64,000 bases of DNA from Turritopsis dohrnii (lineage: Eukaryota > Cnidaria > Hydrozoa > Anthoathecata > Oceaniidae): contig BQMF02000025.1 in assembly GCA_027922465.2 (NCBI GenBank), positions 1,088,501 to 1,152,500 on the forward strand, read 5' to 3'. The number at the start of each line of letters is the position of its first letter. The stretch's first letter is position 1. Shown piece after piece: positions 48,684 through 60,016 of the stretch. Made by a program: the position numbers and the translations under genes. The notes below the pieces were generated by a model that was not told the origin of the DNA, made no database searches, and saw nothing but the letters and a program-made list of their open reading frames with translations.

Positions 48684-51600
48684 TTACAATTTGATTCGTT
48701 TATATCGTAATGATTTATCTATGATTTCGTCACGTGACGGTCTTTCATCGGGTGCAATTGTCAGCGAAACCTGACGCTTTTCACGCTCAACTTTTGTTGC
48801 CTTCCTCTTTTCATTTGCCCGTCCAAAAATACCCTTAATGATAGGGTAGAGGTAATCAAAGGATTTTTCTTCCTTTACCACTTTTGCCACAAATCGTTTC
48901 GTAGGCTTTGAATAGGCAATTGAAAATAGTGGTTTTGGATGACCCTCTTCATTTAATGAAAATTTCTAAACGAATAACAAATCAATATCAATAGAGAATG
49001 TCTTAGGAAAAACTAGAGATTTCTAAAAAGAGTTTTAAATAAGTATTACCTGTCCACGACTGGCATTAAAGTTATGATCAAGCGCTGCTAGTTGGGTCCC
49101 AGCTATCATCTTTTCCATGCGGTAAAAAGTACTTTTTGGAAGGTATCTTATTTTTACTGAGTGATAAACTTCCAACATGGTTGTATGGACCTGCTCCGTT
49201 ATCTTTTCAAGGTCTTTCATCAGACTAGACTCCGTAACAACATTTATCAACTTTTTGTGTGCATTCGAACCCATTTTCAACCATTCCTTCCTACAAGCTT
49301 CATCAAAATCCAGGTCGCGATGGCCACACTTCTTATAATAAGTATTCTGTGGCAAAGTATGTTTGTTCACACAGTGATCGACAACAGATTTGAATCTCTC
49401 CACTAACTCCTTACCATTGCCATTACAAGTAGCTATAGACCAGTACAAATGATTGACAATTGCTGGAGCCCATTTACCAAGTATTTTCAGATCTATATGC
49501 ATCAAAGTTGGCATAGGTAATTTGATTTGTGTAAGACCAAAAACCATACCTGAACAAAAACATGGAATTATAATACCAACCTTTTTTCTTTGATGCTTGT
49601 ACAAGTTTTTTTAATATGCCTTTTCCAATGTGCCATGGGTCAAATTGATGATGAATAGCTTTAAAACTAAATAAAAGAAATCTTGATCAATGAGACTAAA
49701 AGTTCCCATACACCTTTTTAGAACGTAATAATATTTTACCGATCATCTGTTCTCATTAATTTTTTTATGGAAGCGTGTCTGTCTGTAGATATAAGTGCTA
49801 TAGGCAATTCAAAACCAGACTGAATATGGTCGATACAACGGATGAATGCTTCCTTTTCCATAGCCTGCGAGCTTGTTACTTCCTGGTCAATAAGAGAAGA
49901 CGTTTGTTGTATGAATGTAAAATCTTTACGTATTGATAGGCAAATAAAGAATATAATGAACGCCTACTTTGACATGGACAATGCTAAAATTCAATATTTT
50001 GTTTGAATTGATATCCAAAGCAGAAACAGTATTATAAGTTGCGTTATGACCAGGTGAATCACATTGACCGTCCACCGCCAACTGTAATTCCAATCCATTT
50101 TGTTTCATGTCATTTACTAGGTTTAACTGTTCTTGAGTCCAGTATTTATCGATTTCAGGAAATACAAAATTTGAACGATGCTCAAAGAATATTGACTTTG
50201 AAATGAATTTCAAATTCAGCAAATTAGGAAATTTGCAAATTTTATTAAAAGGAATGGCTGACAACTCAGTTGCAGCAGCAATGAGGAGATTGCCGGCACC
50301 CTTTGTAGATGCTAAAGGAGGTTGCGCAGACCAGCTGAACTCACATCCTAAAATACACGAAGACCTTAGCAATTCGTTCATAAGCAAAATACTTTCACAA
50401 ATTCCGAAGCACATTACCTTGTGTGCACATAAAATGCAGCGTTAGTTGACTACCGGTGTTACAACCCTCTGTTGATGAAATGACATGGGAACCACATTTT
50501 AAGCAGTACTTCAACAACTTTTGTAACTGTGATTCGTACACTAAAAATGTCTTTTGTAGATGCAAAGGTTGGTCATCTGGGAAGGAACTGATCGGCTCGT
50601 TTTCATTTGTTTCTTCTTCAGACGCCTCTGATTCAAACATGTCGAAGTCAGGGTCGTTTTGAGCAGATCTATGAAATAAATAAGTTCGACAGTAGCAATT
50701 TGCTTTTCTAAGCGTTCCCAACTGTTGGTTAAAATGTTTACCTATTGATAGATTTTTGTAGCCATTCGTCTTCCACAGCATCCTCGTTTTTCACTTCTTC
50801 TTCCGCATCACTTTGACCATACTTTTGGCAATTACATTGACAAATGGAACTCCAATCAAAGGTGGTGGTTACTCCTAGACAACTTAGAAACTTCTCCACT
50901 TCCTCGGGTGTTTTAAGCTCGAGGGAACTATGGACAGCAGGATTCATAATACTTGTTTCTAATTCTTCCGTATCTTCGTCATCAATTTCGCTTTCTTCAT
51001 CGGAAGGGTCGACGTTGCTATCATCTAAAATGGTTAACTAAGTTTTAGAGTAATAATTGGTTGTGAAACTAACCAATACGCATTTTAGCGGAAAAGAGCT
51101 GACCTTCAAAAATACGGTTGTTTGTCGTTTGACAAGAAGAGTCACACATGACGGGAATTTGATCAATGATAGTTACAAAATCAGTTTCCATTTCTCCGTC
51201 ACGCATTAAAATATTTTTATACTGTGTTCCTCTTTCTTTAAACTTTTTAACTGTCTGCTTTTCAGTTTGTACCCCGATTGAGCATGTTGCAGGGATTTCT
51301 ACTTCATCAATTGGCGTACTTTCTTCGATCTTCTCCATTTCATGCTGCTCGATAGCTACCTTTATCATCTAAGATATATCGTCAGGCAAAAGTCAAACAA
51401 AATGCCATAGAAGTTTTTTAAACACACTAAATCGGAATCGCATACCTCTTCTCTATTTCTCTTCATAGCTCTAGCATTCGACGATAATCGTTGGCTTGGC
51501 ATTTCCTTATGCGTAAATTTTGATGGTATAGCCTCTTTTTTTAAGCGCCGTTTTACGCGACTGCATTTGTTCACCGTTTCTCTTTGCATTTGCCAACTCC

Positions 51601-51781
51601 TATCAAAATCACTCTCTTCAAAATGATCTGAGCACAAGAAGACCTTTTTTGGAAGAGCTGTGCGATTTATTGCTTTGATCCACGCTTCTCGTACAGTGTG
51701 ATCATTAGGAAGAGAAAAGAAACTTTTGTCATGATTGGCTTTGCTGTTGTTCTTACATCCGTATGCAGCACACCAAGACAT
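48684..51781 (-). CDS. THAP-domain Kolobok-type transposase, apparently intact, nine exons
   Basis: Exons 51446-51781, 51074-51368, 50742-51024, 50418-50668, 49968-50347, 49740-49882, 49581-49666, 49050-49492 and 48684-48965 join in phase to 832 residues, with GT-AG at every intron. The N-terminal THAP zinc finger has ligands C4, C9, C50 and H53 (MSWCAAYGC, FLCSDHF). An acidic linker follows, then a CLKCG zinc-ribbon-like segment and the core: LAVDGQCDSPGHNATY, ISTDRH with a second Asp, HHQFDPWHIGK, and a C-terminal part with KEWLKMGSNAH and AALDHNFNASRGQ. It ends with a basic tail. It aligns along its length with the two damaged single-intron copies near 3.5-5.9 and 10-12.5 kb and includes the stretch they have lost. 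It lies inside matching TTAA inverted termini, opposite the ballast-domain gene. I see no nonsense codon or frameshift, so activity is possible. Confidence 0.85.
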
Positions 51782-52489
51782 CACGAACAAAAATAATTTC
51801 GCAAAAGAAAAATTATGGAATAAATCAGCGGTTTTGATTACTATTAACTAGTTACGTGAGGAAAAAAATAAAATGTTTCGCAAGAGAAATGGAATACTAT
51901 AAGCCCAGGTTGAACGATGTTATATTTATTTATTGTAAATATTTATCATAACTCTTCTTCGTGATTTCAGGTTGGTGAAAAACGGCTCTTATCGGCTTAA
52001 ATTTTCAGCACGTACACTCATGAATAGTTCATTCAATCTTTTAAAAAAGTAAACGGGGGTACAGATGAAAAATGTTCTGCTTTTACTCTTTCTTTTTCTC
52101 TTTATTTTGCTTTGATAAAATATTTCCATACAGATTTTTTTCTAACCAAGTCTCTACGTCACAATGGACATATTAAATTAATCTCGTTTTGAATTTGAAA
52201 GCATTTTTACAAAATGGCGATCGAAGAAGACGATCATGTGCCGAAGGAGAATTATAAAACGAACATTATCATGGTTATAAAGTCTTTTGAAAAAATTTGA
52301 TCTACAAATTCATAATCAGTGAAAATATATTTCAACAATATAAAATTTTAATTTTTTAGCGGACACTACCTTTAATTTAAATAGAATTTTCTTCAGTCAA
52401 ATTATAGTATTGAACATTTTCTAAAGTATATTATATATATATCCGGGCCGCATCAAAAGTTACGCCATACTGTCGACAGAAAAAACAAA

Positions 52490-52801
52490 TGTGACGGTTT
52501 GAGGGAAAATCATAACAAGTGATATTACTGATAAATTAATCAGTTATTTATCAGAAATTTATCAGTTAATAATCAGTAATACTGATAAATAATCAGTAAT
52601 TTGTTCGATTTATCAGTAATTCGTTTGATTTATCAGTAATTTGTTTGATGAATCAGTATTACTGATTATTTATCAGTATTTACCGATTATTTTATCAGTA
52701 ATTACTGATTCATCAAACGAATTACTGATTAAATCTATTGTTTTCTAATCAGTAATTTTCTGATAAATTTATCAGAAATTATCACTTGTTATGATTTTCC
52801 C
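52490..52801. mobile_element. TGTGACGG-family MITE, right terminus truncated
   Basis: Starts TGTGACGGTTTGAGGGAAAA. The interior repeats ACTGATAAATCAGTAATT-type palindromes. The right end keeps the inverted TTATCACTTGTTATGATTTT but stops at TTTTCCC, so the outer about 16 bp of the terminal repeat is lost. Confidence 0.85.
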
Positions 52802-54224
52802 TTTAAAGTTCTTTCTTAAGATATTGAAATTGTTGATTCGCAATTTTGATGAAAACTGAGTATATCGCATCGCATTAGCAACTTTCACGACATTTTGTGT
52901 ACGCAACATTTTGCTTTTTTAGTGCTGAAACTGCAACGAATATTTTCACAAAAACTACAAGATTTTACGCATACAAATTTTTTTCTCAACATGGCGTCTC
53001 AAATTTTTAATGTACCTGACATTTATCAATTTTTGCTAGCGACAATTAATGCTTGCAATTTTTTCTGCCTTTAAGGTAATTATTTATGCATTCAGATTGA
53101 ATAAATGTGTTTCCAGATCCCCAAATATTTATTTCAATAGTTCCTTTACAGATAGAGAGAATATGCACTAAGAAATAAAATAGGCAGTGGCACAAATCAG
53201 GGGTTGCGTTGGGTGGGATTGTACCACCCACAGATTTAGTTTTTAATTGAAGTTTAATCTTCAGCGTTTCTGCTTTCGCTCTTTGCAGTGATTGGCTCAT
53301 AATTATTAAGCTAAGGGGAGGACTGAGTGTGTTATTACGAAATACATGTTCTGGTGAATCATGTATATATATAATACCAATTTGTTCATTTGAATTATTC
53401 ATTCCAAACGCTTCCGGAGATTTATTATTGCAATGTTTGGTTGTTTTATGTTAATAATTTTAATATAATAATCATTTGTCGATACGACACAAAATAACGT
53501 AATTTATGTAAAGTTTTCCCTAGAGCTATGTTTCTATGCGGTTGTTACGTATATTGTCATCATTCAATTGGATGTTATCAAAATAGGACAGTAGTAGAGT
53601 AAAATCTAACTTGATAATGTAAGCCTGTGCCTTACAAAAAGCTTTGTATGTATATTTGTAGTTTTACATGTGTTTTTAATACAATAATGATTATTGAGGC
53701 AATTCTTTATAATAATAATATTATTTTACCGATGAATTCTGGTCGAGTGGCCTTAACTGAATATATAGTTTCACAAAAAAAAAATAATCAAAAGCTGTTT
53801 GTAGTGCTTACTCCATCAGGTAAAAACAGTTTTCATTTTACAAACTTTCAAAACATACCACGACGATGCAAACACAAGGGGTGTAACCTGACAGCAGTTT
53901 CTGACAATATTTTGAGTAGTAGCGGCCAGTAGGCACTTCCAAAGTGAAAATTACCTACCTTTTGTGAACGCTGAGTAGCCATTTCAATATTTTATTTAGA
54001 ATTTCTTGGAGTAAAACAAAAAAAGGAAACGTGATAATTATAAATTGCTTTCCTAATTCCAAACGCAATGGTCGTGAATAGATACGATCCCATAGGGGTG
54101 AAAAATTGAAAAGGAATGCTAAGTATTAACGTCAAGTTTCTCCTTGAAAAGTTTTAAAAGCTTGAAGGAATGTCTTTCCACGTTATGTCTTCCCACCTCG
54201 TGTTCGCCATTTTTCAATATGGCT

Positions 54225-54390
54225 ACGAATGTAACGAATCTCCCCGATGCAGCAAATATCCCCGTCCGTGATGTAGCAAATGTCTCCGATGGTAGCGAAT
54301 GTCCCATTCGTAATGTAGGTAATGTCCCCGATAGTAACAAATGTCCCAGGTCATGTCGCGAATGTCCCAGCTATCATGTAGCGAATGTCC
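54225..54390 (+). repeat. Degenerate GTAGCGAATGTCCCC repeat array
   Basis: Around seven loosely spaced copies of a unit like GTAGC(G/A)AATGTC(C/T)CCGAT. Single copies of the same motif occur near 33705 and 33875. Confidence 0.65.
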
Positions 54391-54395
54391 TTCAT

Positions 54396-54403
54396 ACATC
54401 TCC

Positions 54404-54441
<38 letters not shown>
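54396..54441 (+). repeat. (CTAT)n microsatellite
   Basis: About eleven CTAT units directly after the GTAGCGAATGTCCCC array. Confidence 0.9.
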
Positions 54442-54807
54442 CATTTTTAACCAAAAGGTTATAAACCAAAAAGTACATGAGTACCTGGTGGTGGTAATCA
54501 ACAAGAACAACATACAACACTGAAATTTCATTTTGTTTTGAGATGGCAGATGTTACATAAATTTGTTGAAATTTTTTGTTGATTCTCAACCCCTCAAATA
54601 TAAATCAAGTTACAAATATTATTTTTAACTGCAACAGAGAACTGCAGGAGAACACAAAAAATAACTTGTTGCAAATTCAAGGTATCATCCAAACATCAGT
54701 CATCACAGTGAAAAAAGAGGATAGACAGCTGGGTTGGTAGTGTGATGGTAGACTTTCCTTCAAATATCCACTGATCCTCCAAAAAGCAACAAAGCATAAA
54801 AGGCATA

Positions 54808-55186
54808 TGTGACGGTTTGAGGGAAAATCATAACAAGTGATAATTTCTGATAAATTTATCAGTAAATTACTGATTAGAAAACAATAGATTTCGATGAATC
54901 AGTAATTCGTTCGATTTATCAGTAATTTGTTTGATGAATCAGTATTACTGATAAAATAATTAGTAAATACTGATAAAGAATCAGTAATTTATCAGTATTA
55001 CTGATTCATTGAACGAATTACTGATAAATCGAATGAATTACTGATTCATCGAACAAATTACTGATAAATCGTACGAATTACTGATTATTTATCAGTATTA
55101 CTGATTATTACTGATAAAGTTCTGATAAATTACTGATTAATTTATCAGTAATATCACTTGTTATGATTTTCCCTCAAACCGTCACA
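54808..55186. mobile_element. TGTGACGG-family MITE, complete copy
   Basis: Both terminal inverted repeats are present (TGTGACGGTTTGAGGGAAAA continuing for about 35 bp). The interior consists of alternating TTACTGATAAATCGAACGAA and complementary units, so the whole element is close to a palindrome. Confidence 0.9.
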
Positions 55187-57272
55187 TTTATATAAATATA
55201 ATAGGTACCGTATATATAAGATGAAATATAAGACAAAAAGAAAATAGTCTTCATTGTTCTCCAACCAATGTACTGCCTGTGTTAACTTAACAGCAACATT
55301 TATTTTAAAATGTTGCTGAGGGAGGCTCTTCAGTATTCCGTTGTTGTCAATTTTTAAATAAAAGAAACACAGGGAATAGGGTGAAATCTATTAAGACTAT
55401 TTTCATAAAGGAGCAGGTTGATTGGCATAGATTGCTTTGATTTTTCTCGACTATTCATAAACATGTTTCCCCTAATTTAAAAAAAATCAAGACACGAGAG
55501 AAGAGCACTCTCTCCCTCTTCTATTTTTTTTTCATGTTTTGAATAAGAACTATGAAAGCGTTACAGCAGAAAGGATACATATATAAAACAATCTATGTCA
55601 CCCTGCAACATATCCATATCTGAACACGGACAGTAAATCGTATAAAGAATGATTTTAGTCATATTATTCTGGCCTCTCTGTCTGTGAGCTGTGTGAGTTT
55701 GGCTTTCCAACAACTCAATGTTGTCCATAATAAATTTTAAACATGACAATATGTTAGGGAAGTTCATCGAGTTTTTAGAAAACAGAAAACGCTCTGTTAA
55801 AGCCAAAGCCTTCACCCTTCACCTTCACCCACGTGTACGTCCGCCATTTGTTTATTTTGATTTTTTCTATCTTTCTCCCAGCCGTCTCTGGTTTAACTAA
55901 TGACAGTGAAATCACGGTAAAATTTGCAAGTCAGCAGTTTTAAAAAATGAGGATCCTAGCTTCTTTTAGCTTCGTTGATTATCTTTAATAAAGTTAGGTT
56001 TACACAATAAAACTTTTTTTATTTCTATGCTTACATTAGCAGATCTTTTTAACAAAATGTATCAGTAGGGCAACTAGCTCAGAAACAGGGAGGTTACGCA
56101 GAAATACGAAAACACGTATCACTATGGAGACGGGTTTATTATAAATTCCGCTCTGCAACCCTATGAATCCTCAAGTATGTATTTAGAATGGGCGTTATTT
56201 ATAGGTCGCTATTCTTAAAAAAACATAAGCGAAATCTTTCGACCATCTGGTCGTCTTGTTGAATATTTATTACAGAATGAAACTTAAATTAGATAAAACG
56301 TGACTCCCAAACAGAAAATGTAGTTTTGATATGTGCAGGTCTGTTAGTATGCTAGTGCTCGACACTGCTAGAATAATAACGTTAAATGACAAATGGCTAT
56401 ATATATCAGATTGCTAGTACACCATGGTTGCACCATGCTAAAACGATAATTGACAGTGCATAGCTATCGATAAAAAACCATGAAGACAACAGCTTTTTAA
56501 ATAAATGTTAGTGATATGATAATCAAAAGTGCAAAATACATCATAGAAATTGATGATCGGTTTTCTCAGTTTGGAATTTGAAAGCTTTAAAATTCGATCG
56601 AGGCTTGGCACTGACACTGAAATCTTTCTTTACTGGTAGAATAACTTTTAAATCATTCTTTCAAAAAACAACATATATATCACCTCAGACTCGAAAAAAA
56701 ATAGTTATATAGTTCTTAACAAATTTCTTAAATCTCAAATTTCAAAATGTGCAAGTGACTTAAACATTTCTTGAAAGGAAATATCGTAAAGAAGGACTCC
56801 TCTCTTTTTTTCAGAATGCACCCTCCAATAGCTTGACAAGACGACTAAAAATCAGTGGAAAAACAAGGCGACATAAAAAATGATCTTGAACAAAAGAACT
56901 CTAACTTCAGTTTCAGTTTTAACTTTTTGTAACTTTTGTACAAAATGCTTATACTGTTTTTATTTTAATTTTAGGAAGAATCTGATGATGGAACCTAATG
57001 TTTCGAAATTGTTTGTTTGTACCCCGGTTTGATTCAGATTTTCATTTTTTACTTAAACAATATGAAAAAAAAAACAAATTTCAATTGGAATCAAAAACAA
57101 TATATCCCCACTCAAGCTTAATACACCATTTCCAAATTTCTTTTCCACATTTGCAGGAGTTTTGCGAAAACGATCAGTGAACCAATAAACGGCTTACAAA
57201 ATTTAGTTGGATGTACTGCTTACGTCGAAAGCGGTGTGTAAACTCAAACGCATCACGGTTCATTAAAGAGAA
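55187..57272. other. Non-coding stretch
   Basis: No supported gene and no clear inverted-repeat element. Short ORFs here look random. Confidence 0.45.
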
Positions 57273-57274
57273 TA

Positions 57275-57395
57275 CCCAGTGGGCGAAATCGTCAAAACGT
57301 CACTACGATAAAGTGCTTTCGTATCGAAATAGCGTGTATATTTCAATAGAAATGAACTCCTTCGCAGTGATTTTTTAACAAATTTACCCACTGGG
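57275..57395. mobile_element. 121-bp MITE with TA target duplication
   Basis: Termini CCCAGTGGG at both ends in inverted orientation, with partial similarity beyond (GCGAAATCGT against TAAATTTGT), flanked by TA (57273-57274, 57396-57397). Confidence 0.7.
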
Positions 57396-57591
57396 TATAG
57401 TTAATATCCTGTCAAACCTGTCCTTATTATTATCTAGTTGACAATCTACATTGAACAAAATCTTCACTAACGTATAGTTCACAAATCATAAACATCATGA
57501 AAACCGACATCATTGGTTATGAGATCTCGATTTTCCCAAACAGGCCATATGAGTTTCTGTACATGGAATGATATCTTTTAGGAATAATATA

Positions 57592-57651
57592 TTGTCATCA
57601 TCAAGCTATGTTGTAAAATCATTTTACAACATACCCTGATGATGACAAAAT
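57592..57651. repeat. Near-perfect hairpin
   Basis: TTGTCATCATCA and TATGTTGTAAAAT pair with ATTTTACAACATA and TGATGATGACAA around a one-base centre, with a 3-base internal mismatch. No gene nearby. Confidence 0.75.
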
Positions 57652-58184
57652 AGTCAAAAAGCTTCGCTTAATTCCTTGTTTTTCTTGTTTTTTAAATGAT
57701 ATTTTAGGAAACAGATTTCATGTTTCGTGTGTTCTAAGTAAATTTATTTTGAGAGAATATTAATACTAGCAACATTCCGTTCGACATGATCAGTCCTGTT
57801 AAACTTTCGTTATCCTTTGTATTGCCTTAAGTCTACTGAGATATTGAAGGTCTACTGAGATATTCAAAGTCTACTGAGATTAAAACTCTTTCTTCAGTAT
57901 TTAAAAAAAGCGTTAAAAATATTTTTTGTGCATGATTCAAAAAACTTTCCAAAAACCATCTTGTTCGTAGTATTTTTAACCTCTGGCGTCCAGACTGTCA
58001 TATGATTCTTAGCATTGAAATTTTGTTTTATCAAATAATAAATGAATATCACACTTGCACCTGGTGAAAAGTTGTCACAATGTACGGAGCTGGTGACATT
58101 TCGTGACGGCTACGCTAGACAATTTCTTTCATTTCAACCAGACCATGAAATGTTTAACATTTATGACATTTATGTATTGTTTAC

Positions 58185-59293
58185 TTAAAGAGGCATTGTA
58201 CGGCTAAAATTGTAAATATTATCGTCACGTGATCGAACATGAAAAATATAAACAAATATGGCGGCAAATAATCAAGCTTTCTCTGTCGGAGAAGAACAGA
58301 GATCTTCTTTATTTCGGGAGATCAACCTGAAACATAGTTTTGACACCTTTTAAACAATATGTTGGTGAAAGAATTCATTCTTCTACAATACGTGTTAGAA
58401 GTAATTACTGAATTTTCTCATGAATTGTAAGTCATCGTTGTGTGTGAAGAAACATGTCAGCTGTCTTAACTCAGGTAAGATTACTTTTATCATTATAACA
58501 GAATGTTGTGGAAGCTAATTTAAAGTGATTTGATTTCATTGCTTATTCCAATCAAAACAAAACTTTTTCTTCGTTGTTTGTTCTCAACGAAACTTAAATT
58601 TGATTACATTTACTCACTCGTGCATTTTCAGCATTGTATTATGATGTAACTCGACTTGCAGCAGAAAAGATGGTAAAAGATCTGGTTGCCCCTGCAAGAC
58701 AAGGGAAGTAAAATGTGGAGAAGAATGTAAATGTGGGAAGAAAAAGAAGGGAGTTGTTGCTATTATCATATATTTAATATTTCTGTAAAAAAAAAAAAAA
58801 GAGTCTATCGTTGAATCGTGGTCTAAAATTTACATTTTGATACAGACGAATGATATTTCACATCGAAAAGGTCATAAAACAGAACTTATTCGTATTCAAA
58901 TGTCATGTATAAACCCATATCGTTTGAGAAACATAATTGACAAGTGATAGAAAAAAAAGTATGTAAATGTTATCCACATATATCTTCAAAATGATACATG
59001 GCTTTCGCATCAGAACCACGAAATTAATTTCTTATATAAATTCATAGTCTTTTGCTGCTTTTATTTTTTTGCAACTTGATAACGTAAGTGAAAAAATTGA
59101 TTACAAAAACAGCAATTTTTATATTTATACTAGCTCATCTTGTTCGACATCGTTTCTTGTTTGGCTTTCCACGATAACCCAAATACAGATACGATTGTTT
59201 CATAAAGATTAGATATGGGACATCAAGATTACAACGACCGTTTTTTTCGACAGCCCTATTTTTGTTGATTTCAGCCGTACAATGCCTCTTTAA
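58185..59293. mobile_element. TTAA-type element (1.1 kb) with a Cys-rich exon remnant
   Basis: Perfect inverted termini TTAAAGAGGCATTGTACGGC (continuing one base) at 58185 and 59273-59293, with TTAA at each edge. This resembles the Kolobok-type ends elsewhere in the window but differs in the rest of the repeat. A plus-strand segment after an acceptor-like TTGCAG at about 58660 reads RKDGKRSGCPCKTREVKCGE then ECKCGKKKKG before a stop. This Cys-rich motif is like those of some transposon-encoded proteins. A short ATGGCGGCAAAT frame begins at about 58259. No transposase core remains. Confidence 0.75.
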
Positions 59294-59818
59294 GATATTC
59301 ATGGTATGATTTTACAAAACTGCTTATGCGAAAAAATTCTCATGTATGTTTGTGGTCATCGATTTATTTCAAAACTCGAGAAAGAAAACAAAATGGCGAC
59401 TGTCAATAAGCGATTAATTCTTCTAAAGAGAAGAAGAAGACTTCATCGCATCATCTCATTCGTTCTGTAACTGCTATCCATGCATTTTAATGTAAAACTC
59501 TTTTTGTCTTATCAGACAAAACATGGTAGTTTGATTCTTCCGCCATTTTGAGTAAATTGATTTCAAAATAGAACTGTTCACGTTTTCTATTCTATATTTT
59601 TGTCGCAGTCGAACACCTTTTTATTTGAATCGAACGTTTTCACAACAATTGAACACGTTTTTTCAAACCTCCAAAACAAGTCTTCTAACTTGTTTTCCTT
59701 ACTTCGATATGTGATAAAACACATGTCAGTGGTTGTGCTTACCAAGTTAAAATTCATATTCCCGAACTGTAATAGCACAGTGGGCACACGACGTTTTTGA
59801 GACGTCTCATTGTAACAA
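59294..59818. other. Non-coding stretch
   Basis: No supported gene. The end of this stretch (59777-59800) has AGTGGGCACACGACG and TGAGACGTCTC, possibly the left edge of a GACGTC-type element (see findings). Confidence 0.4.
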
Positions 59819-60016
59819 TAGACCTTTTCATAAATTACGTCATTACAAGCATCGCCTCGTTTCTAAGTTTATGGATTACTACGTGCTTAACTTTAATAAA
59901 AGAATTTAATGAAAAAGTTTTCCCTGAGGTGTCGTTTCTCTTTTTAAGCAGCACAAACGTCATTAATGTTCGTGTGAAAATGAGGCGTTGCTTGTTGTAA
60001 TTAATGAAAAGGTCTA
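59819..60016. mobile_element. 198-bp MITE
   Basis: TAGACCTTTTCATAAATTAC at the left is matched inverted by GTAATTAATGAAAAGGTCTA at the right (one mismatch). The similarity continues as GCAT/ACGCCTCGTTT-like sequence, so the element is largely palindromic. Apparent ORFs on both strands arise from this symmetry. Confidence 0.7.

Larger units (their letters stand above)
45421..52375. mobile_element. Large two-gene Kolobok-type transposon with a P2X7-ballast-domain cargo gene
   Basis: Inverted termini start TTAAAGGTAGTGTCCGCTAA and continue for about 33 bp with one mismatch (left 45421-45453, right 52343-52375). TTAA stands at both edges. A second inverted match about 212 bp inside each end (TGACGTAGAAACTTGGTTAGA on the left, complement of TCTAACCAAGTCTCTACGTCA on the right) shows extended terminal repeats. 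TTAAAGG starts fit the T2/Kolobok type. Inside are two convergent genes: a 3-exon plus-strand gene with the P2X7-type cytoplasmic domain (45806-48638) and the 9-exon minus-strand THAP transposase (48684-51781). Their stop codons are about 45 bp apart. Both transposase and termini look intact. A 2.1-kb element has inserted into the cargo gene; without it the transposon is about 4.84 kb. Confidence 0.85.
52802..54807. other. Non-coding stretch with two short repeats
   Basis: No supported gene; a plus-strand frame at 53627-53932 has no recognised motif. 54225-54390 is a degenerate array around GTAGCGAATGTCCCCGAT. 54396-54441 is a (CTAT)n microsatellite. Confidence 0.5.

Noticed and set aside
53627..53932. 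Plus-strand ORF of 101 codons with a Cys-rich end
   Set aside because: Only weakly coding-like; no family recognised and no flanking exons with matching phase.
55187..57272. CRISPR array or bacterial operon
   Set aside because: No repeat-spacer pattern anywhere in the window; spliced genes and transposon types show animal DNA.
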